From assembly GCF_964204645.1 (NCBI RefSeq), contig NC_134036.1:1488001-1552000 (forward strand): 64,000 nucleotides of DNA, given 5' to 3'. Below the pieces are notes generated by a model. It saw only the letters and a list, made by a program, of their open reading frames with translations. It was not told the origin of the DNA and ran no database searches. Source of the stretch: Tubulanus polymorphus (lineage: Eukaryota > Nemertea > Palaeonemertea > Tubulaniformes > Tubulanidae). Below, piece by piece: positions 22,866 through 34,995 of this stretch. The position numbers and the translations under genes were made by a program. Positions within the stretch are counted from its first letter, which is position 1. Every line of letters begins with the position of its first letter.

Positions 22866-24739
22866 AAGGAGGGTAGACAGGCGGTCGGCCGGGTCAACTT
22901 TTAAACTCAACAGAAACAATTTAGGTAATCATTTTTTAGTCATCTCTTAAGGGATGGTGTTCAGTTGAATTTTAGTTCGACACCAAATTCGTAGGTTTTA
23001 GCTACTGAAAATCATTTATTCTCAACTATTTACAACTTTGACTTGAATTCGTCGACCCAAAATTATCCGGTTCGGGTGTCAACTATAACCCATTCTACAT
23101 GAGGAGGCTGTTGTCATATTTTTTTTTCGTGAATGACGGACATTTTTTCAATTAAAGGAAATCGTTACTGTGTGAGCGCCGATCCCGAGGGCATCTTCCG
23201 TTTCCGCCTCACCCGAAACCTGCCCTGAATACTAATTTGCTGTTGTATCAGTTGGGTCTGGATCTGTATCGTTTTAATTAAGGTATGAGTCAGCGTCTTG
23301 TTCGTTATACGTATGGTCTAGGTATGGACTAAATCCCAATCGGCCGAGACTGCTTCCGGTTTCGAGTTTGGTATCCTATATAAGGTAATCGGCTACGATA
23401 TACAATTCGTATGTATATAACATAGACATTTATGACCTTGGTGCAAGTTTATGACCTTGGTGCAAGTTTTACTCAAAGATTTATGAAGTGAGCGTTTAAT
23501 AGAGTGAGAGTAGAGAGAGAGAGAGAGAGGGAGAGAGAGAGAGGGGGGAGCGTAGAGTGACAGTAAGATACGGTGAATAAAATATTATTGAATGAATTAT
23601 TCATAAAAAAAACTAGAACATACTCAGGCATGCGAGTAATCAATCGTAGGACCCGAAGAGTAATAAAAGTGCTACTACACATCTAGGTACAAAGCACTTT
23701 ACTGATTTATATATCCTAAACAACCGTATGTAGGGCATCCCCCTATCCCCCCCCCTTTCACCCATAGCTCCACCTTCCCATGGTGTCTGTAAGGATGTAA
23801 GGATATATATCTTCAGATTTCAAGACAATCAATGATTTGAATTAAAACTTAGATATTCGTCGACTTTACAAAATCGTTCGATACTATTGCACGAATAATA
23901 ACGTAAAAGTACTTTTATTCGCGGCGTCGATGTCAAATGTTTGACAGTTCATTCCGTTTGAATCGATCGAGATTCGAATTTCAAATTTCCGCCGCTTGTA
24001 TTGTTGAAATAAAACGACGTGTATAGTAGTGTATGGCCATTATGCTTTACATCCGGCAACAACGAAGAAACATTTCTTATCTTGATTCTTAAAGTCTGGC
24101 ATCGTTCGACTTGTTAAAAAATGAACGGTTGTACAGTATTAGTAACAGTCGAATGTTGGTTAAGTTGTAATTTGAATAAGTCGTCACATTAGCGAAATCG
24201 TCTATATTCTCAATTCTAAATTTTGTATTTCTTGTTCTACCAATGTTTAATGGATAAGTCGTCACATCACTTCAAACTAACAACATTTTTATATCCATAA
24301 CTTGTTCATTGTAACAGTGTATGTGACAGTGTAAAGGGGACCCAAATGATGTTACGTGGGCACCTATTGGACATTGGCCGCGGAAATTTAGGATCGTCCC
24401 TCGCGGAATATAAAGTGCCCTTCGAAATCTGGAATTAGTGAAAAATGAGTGCAGTATCTGCTGCCCGGAGATTCGACGAGATTCTACGGGATTCGGCGAG
24501 ATATCACGCAAGAGAGACGAACTAATCATCCTCGCACGTCAAGCTGCGTTGTTGCCTTTTTTTTCGGGAAAAAAGATACATTCATCAAAGAAGATGCATA
24601 TGCTTGCATCATTTCAGTAGCCGCAGTAGCCGCAGCAGCAGCAGCAGCGTCCTCCAGTTTCATTTGATCATTCAATTAATTCAGCCAATTAGCGTTGTAC
24701 GTTTCTAACCCCCCACGATGATTTATTTTACGAAAATAA
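22866..24739. other. Intergenic DNA with a (GA)n microsatellite
   Basis: A GA-rich run lies at 23,510-23,551, a direct repeat TTTATGACCTTGGTGCAAG at about 23,428-23,467, and a short GCAGCA run at about 24,626-24,648. No coding exon is supported. Confidence 0.45.
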
Positions 24740-24743
24740 ATCA

Positions 24744-26175
24744 AGTTAAGGGTTCAACTCCAGAATAGGTCAATATAGTTCCATCGTGGAGGATTTTCTT
24801 TAATGAAGTGAGTGGTTCGGTTTCTAATTGCCGACCTATTTTACTCGTCGACAATTCCGACGATTTAGAATTGCCGACCTATTTTACTCGTCGACAATTC
24901 CGACGATTTAGAATTGCCGACCTATTTTACTCGTCGACAATTCCGACGATTTAGAATTGCCGACCTATTTTACTCGTCGACAATTCCGACGATTTTAAAT
25001 TGCCGACCTATTTTACTCGTAGACAATTCCGACGATTTAGAATTGTTGAAGGGAAGATAAATTTTCAAGCAACGACACGGCCACTTGATGCCGATTGCAG
25101 TTTGTATCTATAAAGGGTAATCTACACACGGTCCTTCATTCCAGCCATTTTATATCAGGGTAATCCACACAAACACCCAGCCCCTCGATCCCAGCCACCT
25201 TATTCAAGGGTAATCCACGCAAACACACAGCCCCTCGATCCCAGCCACCTTATTCAAGGGTAAACCACGCAAACACACAACCCCTCGATCCCAGCCACTT
25301 TATATCAGGGTAATCCGCGCACACACACAGCCCCTCGATCCCAGCCACTTTATGTCAGGGGTAATCCACGCAAAAACACAGCCCCTCAATCCCAGCCACC
25401 TTATTCAAGGGTAATCCACGCAAACACGCAGCCCCTCGATCCCAGCCACTTATTCAAGGGTAATCCACGCAAACACACAGCCCTCGATCCCAGCCACATT
25501 ATATCAGGGTAATCCACGCACACACACAGCCCCTCGATCCCAGCCACATTATATCAGGGTAATCCACGCACACACGCAGCCCCTCGATCCCAGCCACATT
25601 ATATCAGGGTAATCCACGCACACACGCAGCCCCTCGATCCCAGCCACATTATATCAGGGTAATCCACGCACACACGCAGCCCCTCGATCCCAGCCACATT
25701 ATATCAGGGTAATCCACGCAAACACACAGCCCCTCGATCCCAGCCACTTTATGTCAGGGTAATCCGCGCAAACACGCAGCCCCTCGATCCCAGCCACTTT
25801 ATATCAGGGGATATTATTATATAAAAGATATTGCAATTCTAAATCGTCGGAATTGTCGACGAGTAAAATAGGTCGGCAATTCTAAATCGTCGGAATTGTC
25901 GACGAGTAAAATAGGTCGGCAATTTAAAATCGTCGGAATTGTCGACGAGTAAAATAGGTCGGCAATTCTAAATCGTCGGAATTGTCTACGAGTAATATAG
26001 GTTGGCAATTCTAAATCGTCGGAATTATCGACGAGTATAATAGGTGGGCAATTCTAAATCGTCGGAATTGTCGACGAGTAAAACAGGTCGGCTACCTGGC
26101 TCGCGGAAGAATACGTGCTATGTACTCAGCCTGGGCAGATCTACTTTTACCTGTTCTGGAGTTGAGCCAAGTTAA
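24744..26175. mobile_element. Foldback-like element: inverted 43-bp arrays around a 50-bp array
   Basis: The left arm (24,826-25,048) has about five copies of a 43-bp unit containing TTGCCGACCTATTTTACTCG, TCGACAATTCCGACGATTTA and GA. The right arm (25,833-26,092) has about six copies of the same unit in reverse complement. The inverted homology extends outwards into GTTCAACTCCAGAA(T/C)AGGT (left about 24,761; right about 26,150). Between the arms lies an unrelated array. The architecture matches Drosophila FB and Galileo foldback elements, whose long inverted termini consist of tandem short repeats. No transposase is present, so it would be non-autonomous. Within the unit CGTCG...CGACG is itself a small stem. 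Confidence 0.75.
25100..25812 (+). repeat. 50-bp satellite inside the foldback-like element, about 14 copies
   Basis: The unit has CAGGGTAATCCACGCAAACA, CACAGCCCCTCGATCCCAGC and CACATTATAT. Neighbouring copies in the second half are nearly identical; the first half is more varied. Confidence 0.9.
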
Positions 26176-27260
26176 GTATAGAAAAATTACGTAAATGCAA
26201 ACGTTGTATTCGATGGCGGCATCAGCGGCAGCGTTAACGTAACGTTAAAAAACGTCAATTGACGTTAATCAATAACGTGTTTCAGATGACGTAGACTTGA
26301 TTACGCCAACGCTTGCGGATATTAACAACGGCGTTTATCAACGTTTTGGAGAGCGTTAATTAGTTAATTTGTCGTCAGTTTATGGGAGAAAAAAAACGAT
26401 AAATTTCAGAAACTTTAGGAACTGTAATGAAAGTCCGTTATAACGTTATAACCCGTATCGCATGTTTACATTGTAATTACAATACAATTTACACTGAAAA
26501 ATGCAGCTACTGTCTAAGTCAGTTATAAAACTACCATCCTTTTTAATGCCACTATTCCGAGAAGAATTTAAAACCCTGGAAAATGCAAATACTGACAAAG
26601 TACGTCATAACACTGCTAAATTGTTGTTAAATCTTAACGCCTCAATTCTTTAACTCTCTTAACATTTTTCAGGAAACACAATTCAACTCTTCCATACGAC
26701 CATTCTTTATAACGCGGCCAAATTTGCCACGTTTTTTGTTTTTCACTTATTCCTGCACAGAGGACAGTATAGGTAACTTTTAGTGTGAATGAGAAAAAAA
26801 TAATTCGGATGACCAGTTGCGTTTTAAACTACTTTAACATTATCTAAAAGAGCAAACGTAATTAGTAATTATGTTAAAAACTTGGAAACAGATTTAAAAT
26901 AGGTTATGCAAAATGGTGAAAGGTGAACACCGCTTTTTAAAATGTGCCAACAATAAGCGACCGTTGTTGCTGGTTGTTTAGGCTACGAACATTTTTCGCG
27001 GCAATATAAATATTTCAGACGTCAAAAATATCGATATCATTTGTAGAGAGAGAGACGATTTTATGAAATATATGTTTGCACAGTAAACGATGCATTACAC
27101 ACTGTATGAATATATCTGCAATGTCATAAATCACGATTTAACTAATAATGCGCCTGTCGTCTGCGACGTGTTATAAATAGGCCTCGAACTGTCGCGCATA
27201 AAGCTTGAAATAGATATCTGTTTGTATCGTAGGAACATAAGGAAAAATTTAAAAAAAAAC
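26176..27260. other. Intergenic DNA, no supported feature
   Basis: AACGTTA-type motifs are frequent at 26,220-26,460. No coding exon, array or RNA gene is recognised. Confidence 0.35.
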
Positions 27261-27372
27261 AGGGTCGGTCTTATAGACCGGTATAACCTTTTATCGAGGG
27301 GCTAACTTAATTGAAAATGAATTGAGTTAGCCCCGGGGTTAAAGGTAATACCAGTCTGTAAAACCAGTCCCA
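27261..27372. repeat. Long imperfect hairpin
   Basis: The inner perfect stem is GGGGCTAACT (27,298-27,307) with AGTTAGCCCC (27,325-27,334). The outer arms, GGGTCGGTCTTATAGACCGG and the complement of ACCAGTCTGTAAAACCAGTC, also pair with some mismatches. It could be a small foldback MITE or a structured RNA. Confidence 0.7.
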
Positions 27373-27699
27373 GTGGCTGCAGTTTCTGGCATTCAGCCCG
27401 CGGTTCTCTGTCTGGTCCATTCCCGTAAAACTGTGGAACATCCAATAATTGTTACATGGATGGGTTTTTATTGGCGTAAATCTTTTGCGGAACGATAAAA
27501 CTGTATCGTACAAACATATCGTAGATCTTGTATTAAACGTCGTGTTATCGTCTGCTGACATGCGCTTTCTATAATTCATGAGTCGCGCAGCCCTGGTAAA
27601 TATTTTCGCCCGAACGACGACGGTGACAACGTTCTCTAATCGACGTTGCAGTAACAAGTAAGGTGCCAATAGCGTACCTGCTGAAACTGGTACCGACAT
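27307..27699 (-). CDS. Unassigned 130-codon ATG-started frame
   Basis: This is the longest ATG-started frame outside repeats. It begins at 27,699 and ends with TAA at 27,307. The N-terminal half has varied codons and CpG; it is basic, with two hydrophobic patches near residues 1-20 and 24-31. The last 20 or so codons run through the right arm of the hairpin at 27,261-27,372, so at least the C-terminus is not classical coding sequence. No family is recognised. It may be a chance frame or an exon read past its donor. Confidence 0.2.
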   Translation of the reverse strand: MSVPVSAGTLLAPYLLLQRRLENVVTVVVRAKIFTRAARLMNYRKRMSADDNTTFNTRSTICLYDTVLSFRKRFTPIKTHPCNNYWMFHSFTGMDQTENRGLNARNCSHWDWFYRLVLPLTPGLTQFIFN

Positions 27700-27954
27700 A
27701 ACCGCTGGTCCCAGGTGCGTTTGTAAACTCTGGTTTATTGTCTCGTGTCGTCTATTATGCGATGTTTGACACTGTTAAAGACGGATATACTCGCAGCATT
27801 ATTTTAACAACTCGCAGGTTTAACGCATGCAAGCGTGTCTGGATGCACTAGGTTACGTTTGGTAAGGTGGCCCATCAAAATTTGCATTCATTGTTGCACG
27901 AGTGGATGGAGATTCATGTGCAGTTTGACTTTTAGTAGAAAGAAGGAGATTTGA

Positions 27955-28256
27955 GACGTAGATGAGAGGAAGAGGGGAGGGGGAGAAAAGAAGAGATAAG
28001 AAAGGAAAAAGAGGGGGAGGAGAAGACAGGGAACAGCAGAGAAAGAGAGAGGGAGAGATGACAGATGATAGAGAGCGGAGGAGAGAGGAGGAGAGGGAAA
28101 TGGTGGATGGGTTAAAGTGAATGATGAAGAATGATGTTGGAAGAACTTGGAGATATGTAAAGAGGGAGAGAGTGGAGGAGACAAAGGGGAAGAGGGAGGA
28201 GGCGAGGAGAGAGAGGGGGAGGGAAAGAGAGAAGGATGCATGAGGAGGAGAGAAGG
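27955..28256 (-). repeat. GA-rich (purine) tract, about 300 bp
   Basis: Almost pure A/G on the plus strand with GGGAGGAGGA-type units. The Ser/Pro/Leu frame on the minus strand is compositional. Confidence 0.8.
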
Positions 28257-29534
28257 ATTTTGATGGATGACGCCATTATAACATTTATACAAAACCCATT
28301 CTGTTTCAGTTGGGTTTTTTTCTAACATTGCTCTCGACACGTTTCTAAGCCTAACGAATTATATCGTATCATCAACAACCAGTGACGATGCATTAATAAT
28401 TACAACAACAACAAAAACCAACGCGGAAACATTTTACCGGCGATATTTTTACTTGTCATTGTCACAAAGTGAGTAATCAATTTCATGATCTGAACACCGA
28501 TATTTTTAGTCGTCCTGATTAGGATTGATTTATTAATACATCTCATCGCGAGGGATGATTTCGAATTAGCGGACAATAATTTTGACGTCGATGTTCGGAG
28601 AATTTATCGGATGCGGAATTACGAAGGACAACAACAGTTCGTCTGCACTTCAAGTGCTCGCTATGCTAAAAACACGGCGTGAAATATGGGATTTTTTTTG
28701 GTATTTTGTTAAAAGCGTATATTCTCTTCATGAAAAAGATGAACATTGTCAAATTGAGAAGAAAATATTTGAAATCTCAAAAATGGGCATCCGTACTTGT
28801 AACCTGCGGTGTTCCGATGAACTTTTCAAGAAAAAAACGTTTTTCGTATGAAATAAATTAGATATTTCTAATATAGTTTTTATAGAAAAACAAAACTGCT
28901 GAAGAATCCAAAAAAATTCAGGCACGATTTCGGACAGGCTTAAGGCCAAGTAAAGGTTGAGTAGTTAACTTAAATATAATCTATTTAATTTCCATAAGAC
29001 TCAATCTTAAGGTAGGTCAATCTATAATCCTTAAACGATATACAAAAGCCTGTAGTTATTGAGATTATCAATTCTAAAGTGATAAATAATTCACAAGGAA
29101 TTTGATCCCATTTTGGTAGAATCGATCTGGTTCCCATTTTCTATTTACATGCTTTATCAAATGTAATAAGTAATATTACATTTTCAGATTTTTCACTGAG
29201 ACTTAAAGGCAGTTTCTTTGAGTGTTCAGCATCTTTTTAACTCCATCGACCAGCGACATGAATAAGTTTATTCAAAACAATGAAGTACGAATTTGTGTCC
29301 CATTCAAAACGTCAAGTTCAAACAATAGCAATAAAACCAAAAGCCATAGATTAAGTCGTGAAGTTCCTTTCTAAATCGATGATATCCAAGTTAAGGTTAC
29401 ATAAACTTTATGATAAAACAGTTTCGAGAAAATGAAAAAATAGGCTACCAAAAAAGAAGTTATTTTGCAGAAAAATTTACGACGTGGATGAAACCCAATA
29501 TGATTTTATTATTTCACAACACCATCCAACTTAC
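28257..29534. other. Intergenic or intronic DNA, no supported feature
   Basis: AT-rich with several short frames. It lies downstream of the signal-peptide exon at 29,535-29,586 and could be the first intron of that gene. Confidence 0.35.
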
Positions 29535-29586
29535 CAAAAGCCAACAAGGCCAAAGCGACAATGGCGAATTTAACTCCTTGTCTCAT
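29535..29586 (-). CDS. First coding exon: signal peptide of a secreted protein
   Basis: On the minus strand ATG at 29,586 opens MRQGVKFAIVALALLAF and then one base (G) before a canonical GTAAGT donor at 29,534-29,529, so the intron is phase 1. The peptide is a textbook signal sequence: basic start, hydrophobic core, small residues at the end. A frame-independent 5' leader of about 140 bases runs back to a TATATATA box at 29,748-29,755. No second exon could be matched nearby. The cysteine-rich phase 1-1 exon at 10,971-11,135 is compatible in phase and strand but 18 kb away. The mature product is therefore unknown. Confidence 0.6.
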
Positions 29587-29747
29587 GTTCGCTGCGAAAT
29601 TCCTGAATAAATTCTAAGATGACGAAAATATACGACAGTTTTCGAATTATCAAACTTCTCTTCGCTTCAACGGTCGTGATTGTTGAGAGTTGGTTACTGA
29701 GGATACGGAGCGCGTGCGTTTGTGCGTGGGCGACGGAATCTACCGAG

Positions 29748-29755
29748 TATATATA
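29748..29755 (-). promoter_or_regulatory. TATA box of the signal-peptide gene
   Basis: TATATATA on the minus strand in a GC-richer context (GCCTATATATACTCGG). Transcription would begin about 30 bases downstream, near 29,720. A TCAGT initiator-like site lies further on at 29,696-29,700. Confidence 0.45.
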
Positions 29756-29859
29756 GGCGGAAATTGCCGAAGTGTTTGTAGTCTGCGTCTCGAGTCGAGT
29801 CTGTTTCGGAATCGATCTAACTTTCTCCTGAAATACGCGCCAACCCGTCACACGTCCAC

Positions 29860-30384
29860 GTAACGCGTCACGGTCGCGTAGTCATCGTTACCGAGCGACA
29901 AGTCACTGACCACACAATCCGCGACTTCATTTGCATACATTGTTGATTCGTTCGGCCAATCGACGGTCTTCTTCGTTTCAAGGCTTGCCGACAATCAAGG
30001 GTCGAATTTTGATTGGAATTTGTGAACTGGTGGCTACGTCGAAATAACCACTTCGTTTGGCCACACTGAATATAAGCTACACAATTAAGGCTTAATAAGA
30101 CTTTTATTTTAGGCTAACGTTCGCTGAGATTGGGAAATAAATTCACTTGTATTAATTAGTGACTTGCTAATGAACTAATTAACCATGTAGATTAAAAGTA
30201 ATTAGTTGGAGAATTGCCACTATCAGAGAGAAATAGCTGAGAGGGGAATGCATTAATCACTGAAGATTGTTTGAGGTGTCAAAATTAAAATGCGACACAA
30301 ATCTGTTGATACATTTTTAGCTTATAGGAACTTTCCCTGAATTCTCGACTGTGCAATATACCATGGCTTAAGGGTGCAGAAAAT
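29860..30384. other. Intergenic DNA, no supported feature
   Basis: The first part (29,860-29,950) is CpG-richer and could belong to the promoter of the 29.5 kb gene. Nothing else is recognised. Confidence 0.35.
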
Positions 30385-30717
30385 TGGGAGGATAGAGAAT
30401 GAGAGAGAATGGAGGCTAGAGAAGGGAAGAGAAGGGAGGATAGAGAAGGGAAGAGAAGGGAGGATAGAGAAGGGAAGAGAAGGGAGGATAGAGAAGGAAG
30501 GGGGTGGAGTGGGATAGAGATTGTAGCCTGTGTAGAAAAGATGAGGAGATAGTGTAAGAGGGTGGAAAGAGGGATTGGGAGAGGGAGAGGCAGAGGGAGA
30601 GGGAGAGGCAGAGGGAGATGGAGAGGCGGGAGTGGAAAAGGGTGAGGCAGAGGCGGGAGTGGGAGAGGCAGAGGCAGAGGCAGAGGCAGAGGCAGAGGCA
30701 GAGGCAGATACTATGAT
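30385..30717 (+). repeat. Purine-rich minisatellite
   Basis: GAGAAGGGAAGAGAAGGGAG and GATA repeat first, then GGGAGAGGCAGA units ending in seven AGGCAG hexamers. Confidence 0.85.
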
Positions 30718-31055
30718 GAATATATATTGTAAAGACAGTTGACGTTTACGAACTGTGATAAAAATGTTACTAAATTACATTTACTACTAGATGAGCGACA
30801 GCATAAGGTCGTTTATTCCGTTCTCCGGGCGCTACTACTGCCGGCAACACCACACACACCGAGCTCTGATACTCGCATACTCGAGTCATCTGCCTTAATT
30901 AGCTTTAATAAGCTTTAGTTACTGGGCTGTAATTGCCCTCACACAAACCATTCACTACTCTACTTCCCTTTAATGTCACTATTAGCGAAATTATTATTTG
31001 CTTCATCACAAGTTTGACAGATGCGCCATATCTAAATGAATTACAACAAATAAAC
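30718..31055. other. Intergenic DNA, no supported feature
   Basis: Contains TTAATTAGCTTTAATAAGCT and similar AT-rich sequence. No gene. Confidence 0.35.
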
Positions 31056-31482
31056 TCCACTCACAAGTCGGATCTTTTGACTTGAGAGTGATATCTGAGT
31101 TGGATGATAGAGTAGACTCCGCTCAAGTTGGATCTTCTGACTTGAGAGTGATATCTGAGTTGGATGATACAGTAGACTCCGCTCAAGTCGGATCTTTCGA
31201 CTTGAGAGTGATATCTGAGTTGGATGATACAGTAGACTCCGCTCAAGTTGGATCTACTGACTTGAGAGTGATATCTGAGTTGGATGGTACAGTAGACTCC
31301 GCTCAAGTCGGACTTTTTTTACTTACGAGTGATATCTGAGTTGGATGGTACAGTAGACTCAGCTCAAGTCTGATCTTTTGACTTGAGAGTGATATCTGAG
31401 TTGGATGGTACAGTAGACTCCACTCAAGTCGGACTTTTTTACTTACGAGTGATATCTGAGTTGGATGGTACAGTAGACTACT
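31056..31482 (+). repeat. 60-bp tandem repeat, about 7 copies
   Basis: The unit has CTTGAGAGTGATATCTGAGT, TGGATGATACAGTAGACTCC and GCTCAAGTCGGATCTTTCGA. Copies follow an exact 60-base period, so frames on both strands stay open for about 80 codons as a by-product. Confidence 0.9.
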
Positions 31483-31504
31483 TTTTATGTGTTTGTGATT
31501 ATTC

Positions 31505-31625
31505 ATTTATTTAGCCTGATGACGGGGCGACGGCCTTTATTGCCCGCACTGTAGGCAGCCGGTAGGACTCGAACCCAGTTATCTCAGCGCGGACTTGTGA
31601 ATGTTACACATCGAGCTTTATACAA
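31505..31625 (-). mobile_element. tRNA-derived SINE, family 1 (copy 1)
   Basis: The minus strand has a B box GGTTCGAGTCC (31,575-31,565) followed by GGCTGCCTACAGTGCGGGCA and GCCCCGTCATCAGG. The same order recurs at 49,468-49,575 and 61,165-61,268. Confidence 0.7.
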
Positions 31626-32240
31626 CTAAAAATCCTACACTGGCAACATTCCATTCCAGTCGGATCTTTCGATTTTAGAACAAAAAATACCAGTTCAATA
31701 TCGACATCGCATCATTAGCGTGAAACTAGTGGCAAAAAATCGAGAAAAGAGGTGGCAGCACTGTATGGAAAACATATTCAATGCAAATACACTATATTGA
31801 AAACGACAGCGGTTGATAATTCGCTATAGTTGCTGGAAAGCCTAAGGATGTTGAATAGTTGATGGATATTTATTGGGTATCACCAATGCCTGGGATGTCG
31901 GGGATGCATGCCTAGTCTGGAAGAGCCTATTGGGGTTGCAAAAAAGTAATTGATAAGTCTTTTTGAGATCTCATTTACTGGAAATATCTGATATGTTTAT
32001 ATCATACTGTCGAATTTGGAACTATAAAACAGGTCAGATAGATATTATCTCACTTACTATAGTTTTGTCACTGTCCGTTGAAAATGGCTAAAGCATTGAA
32101 CCGATTTATACGGTAACACATTGTCCTCGGTGTTTGTAGGGAATAATCAATAATACACCGATTTGAATTGAACCCTCTCTAGCCGAAGACTATCTCTTGC
32201 TAATAGGTTGAAATAAATGTTTTAATTGTTTTATTTTCAG

Positions 32241-32827
32241 ATGGTCCCCTTCAGCATTGAACTCATCAGTACCTAATTGCAGCCAGCACGCGCTGACTAA
32301 ACTAAAACATCGACAGTAGCTTCAACAGACCTTCTAACGATGAATGGAGCCCATCATCAAGATGTGCGTTACTGCTGTATGGACCTCCCAAATAACTTAT
32401 TGCAGCTGCAAACACGAATTGGTAAGTAGATGTTTTAGTAAGTTTTGTATGTGAAACTTAAGTTAGGTCGGGTTTTACCTAATCTGATTCATGAAACAGA
32501 AAACCAAGTCTTCATTAGCATTTGTACTTGAAATATAAATAGCCTCTGGTTGAGTGAATTTGATGGTGAGGTTAAATGGTTGTGATCACCTTTTTTTCAG
32601 GTGAGCACTTTTTCCCCAGGACCTCGGCTGTTTCCTATTTGTTGAACCAACATTTGGTAGATTCCTGATCTTCCTCGTCTCATCAGGACCTGATATCCAA
32701 TGGGTGCTGACTAAACCAACCTGGCCCGATCGATGGTTACTGTGAGCGGACTGCTGTAGTTTGGATGTGACTTTTCTCGACAAGGAAAATATAAACCAAG
32801 AAGATGCACAAACAAACACATCAATTT
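32241..32827 (+). CDS. Two-exon gene-like unit in the left arm (small unknown protein)
   Basis: Exon 1 (32,241-32,421) follows TTATTTTCAG and ends before GTAAGT. Exon 2 (32,601-32,827) follows TTTTTTTCAG and ends before GTAAGT. An ATG at 32,340 opens 27 codons plus one base in exon 1. The frame continues over the junction in exon 2 to a TGA at 32,666-32,668, giving 49 residues. The peptide begins MNGAHHQDVRYCCMDLPNN and is of no family I know. The inverted copy at 47,969-48,525 keeps both splice sites and the frame. It reads 13 codons further because the left copy has TGA where the right has GGA. Coding or long non-coding RNA both remain possible. Confidence 0.45.
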
Positions 32828-33139
32828 GTAAGTTGAGATTTTATATTTTTGATGGTCAGGAAGGATAGGTCTCGTTAGGCAAGGTGAGAGGTGAGGCGTG
32901 TGGTGTGGATAAGGTTAGGTTCGGTAAAAACTCAATGGTTTAAATATTCTCAATTCTAATTCAGAAACTTAGATTCGAACGCAAACTTTTTCTTTTCGGT
33001 TCAGATCAGAAACGACCGCCAGACGTTTTTTTTTACAATTGAGCTTTGAGCTATTGAGACCCTGACATAAAGAGCAACTCCAAAGTGTCTAGTGCTGGAA
33101 TTATTTTTGTGGGTTAAAATTAAAAAATGAGTCATAGAT

Positions 33140-34737
33140 AAGTCATTTTCTAATCATTGTTTAGGCTTTGAATCTATGAATTTAGTTATTATCTTCAATT
33201 AGACTCATTGTTTAAGCTTTGGATCTATGAAATTAGTGATTGTCTTCAATTAAACTCATTGTTTAGGCTTTGGATCTATGAAATTAGTTATTATCTTCAA
33301 TTAAACTCATTGTTTAGGCTTTGGATCTATGAATTTAGTTATTATCTTCAATTAAACCCATTGTTGAGGTTTGGAACCTTTGAAATAAGTTATTGTCTTT
33401 AATCAAACTCATTGTTTAGGCTTTGAATCTATGAATTTAGTTATTATCTTCAATTAAACTCATTGTTTAGGCTTTGAATCTATGAATTTAGTTATTATCT
33501 TCAATTAAACTCATTGTTGAGGTTTGGAACCTTTGAAATTAGTTATTGTCTTTAATCAAACTCATTGTTTAGGCTTTGGATCTATGAAATTAGTTATTGT
33601 CTACAATTAAACTCATTGTTTAGGCTTTGGATCTATGAAATTAGTGATTGTCTTCAATTAAACCCATTGTTGAGGTTTGGAACCTTTGAAATTAGTTATT
33701 GTCTTTAATCAAACTCATTGTTTAGGCTTTGGATCTATGAAATTAGTTATTGTCTACAATTAAACACATTGTTTAGGTTTGGAACCTTTAAAATTAGTTA
33801 TTGTCTTTAATCAAACTCATTGTTTAGGCTTTAGCTCTTTGAAATTAGTTATTGTCTGCAATCAGACTCATTGTTTGGGCTTTGAATCTTTGAAATTAGT
33901 TATTGTCTTCAATCAGACTCATTGTTTAGGCTTTGAATCTTTGAAATTAATTATTGTCTTCAATTAGACTCATTGTTTAGGCTTTGAATCTTTGAAATTA
34001 GTTATTGTCTTCAATCAGACTCATTGTTTAGGCTTTGAATCTTTGAAATTAGTTATTGTCTTCAATCAGACTCATTGTTTAGGCTTTGAATCTTTGAAAT
34101 TTTTTATTATCTTCAATTAAACTCATTGTTTGGGCTTTGGCTCTTTGAAATAAGTTATTGTCTTCAATCAGACTCATTGTTAAGGCTTTGAATATTTGAA
34201 ATTAATTATTGTCTTCAATTAGACTAGGCTTTGAATCTTTGAAATTAGTTATTGTCTTCAATCAGACTCATTGTTTAGGGTTTGAATCTTTGAAATTAAT
34301 TATTGTCTTCAATGAGACTCATTTTTTAGGCTTTGAATCTTTGATATTAGCTATTGTCTTCAATCAGACTCATTGTTTAGGCTTTGAATCTTTGAAATTA
34401 GTTATTTTCTTCAATTAAACTCATTGTTTAGGCTTTGAATCTTTGAAATTAGTTATTTTCTTCAATTAAACCCATTGTTTAGGCTTTTAATCTTTGAAAT
34501 TTGTTATTATCTTCAATTAAACTCATTGTTTGGGCTTTGGCTCTTTGAAATTAGTTATTGTCTTCAATCAGACACATTGTTTAGGCTTTGGCTCTTTGAA
34601 ATTAGTTATTGTCTTCAATCAGACACATTGTTTAGGCTTTGAATCTTTGAAATTAGTTATTGTCTTCAATCAGACTCATTGTTTAGGCTTTGAATCTTTG
34701 AAATTAGTTATTGTCTTCAATTAAACTCATTGAACGT
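33140..34737 (+). repeat. 51-bp satellite, left array, about 31 copies
   Basis: The unit reads CTCATTGTTTAGGCTTTGAA, TCTTTGAAATTAGTTATTGT and CTTCAATTAGA. It sits directly downstream of the donor of exon 2, that is, inside the putative second intron. 51 is divisible by three, so short frames are open by chance. Confidence 0.95.
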
Positions 34738-34924
34738 CAGTTTTTTGCGGGTTCAGTTTAGAAACGACTGTGACAGGAAATATCGTTATTTCCAATTGAT
34801 GTCTTAATTGTGTCTTAACGTATTAAAGATTGCTAGGAAAAATATCATTATCATTTAATCAATGAAGAAATTAAATGCCTGGTTGCGTGTTTGTCAAACT
34901 CTACATTACACCATAAAAACCACT

Positions 34925-34995
34925 TCTCCGCTGGAATAATCGGGACTCGAACCCAATGGCGTTTATATCAACTCGTCGATCCAAATTGGTGTATG
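34925..34995 (-). mobile_element. tRNA-like/SINE fragment in the left arm
   Basis: The minus strand reads GATCGACGAGTTGATATAAA then CGCCATTGGGTTCGAGTCCC, with a B-box-like GGTTCGAGTCC. The inverted partner is at 41,640-41,715 on the plus strand. Confidence 0.5.
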
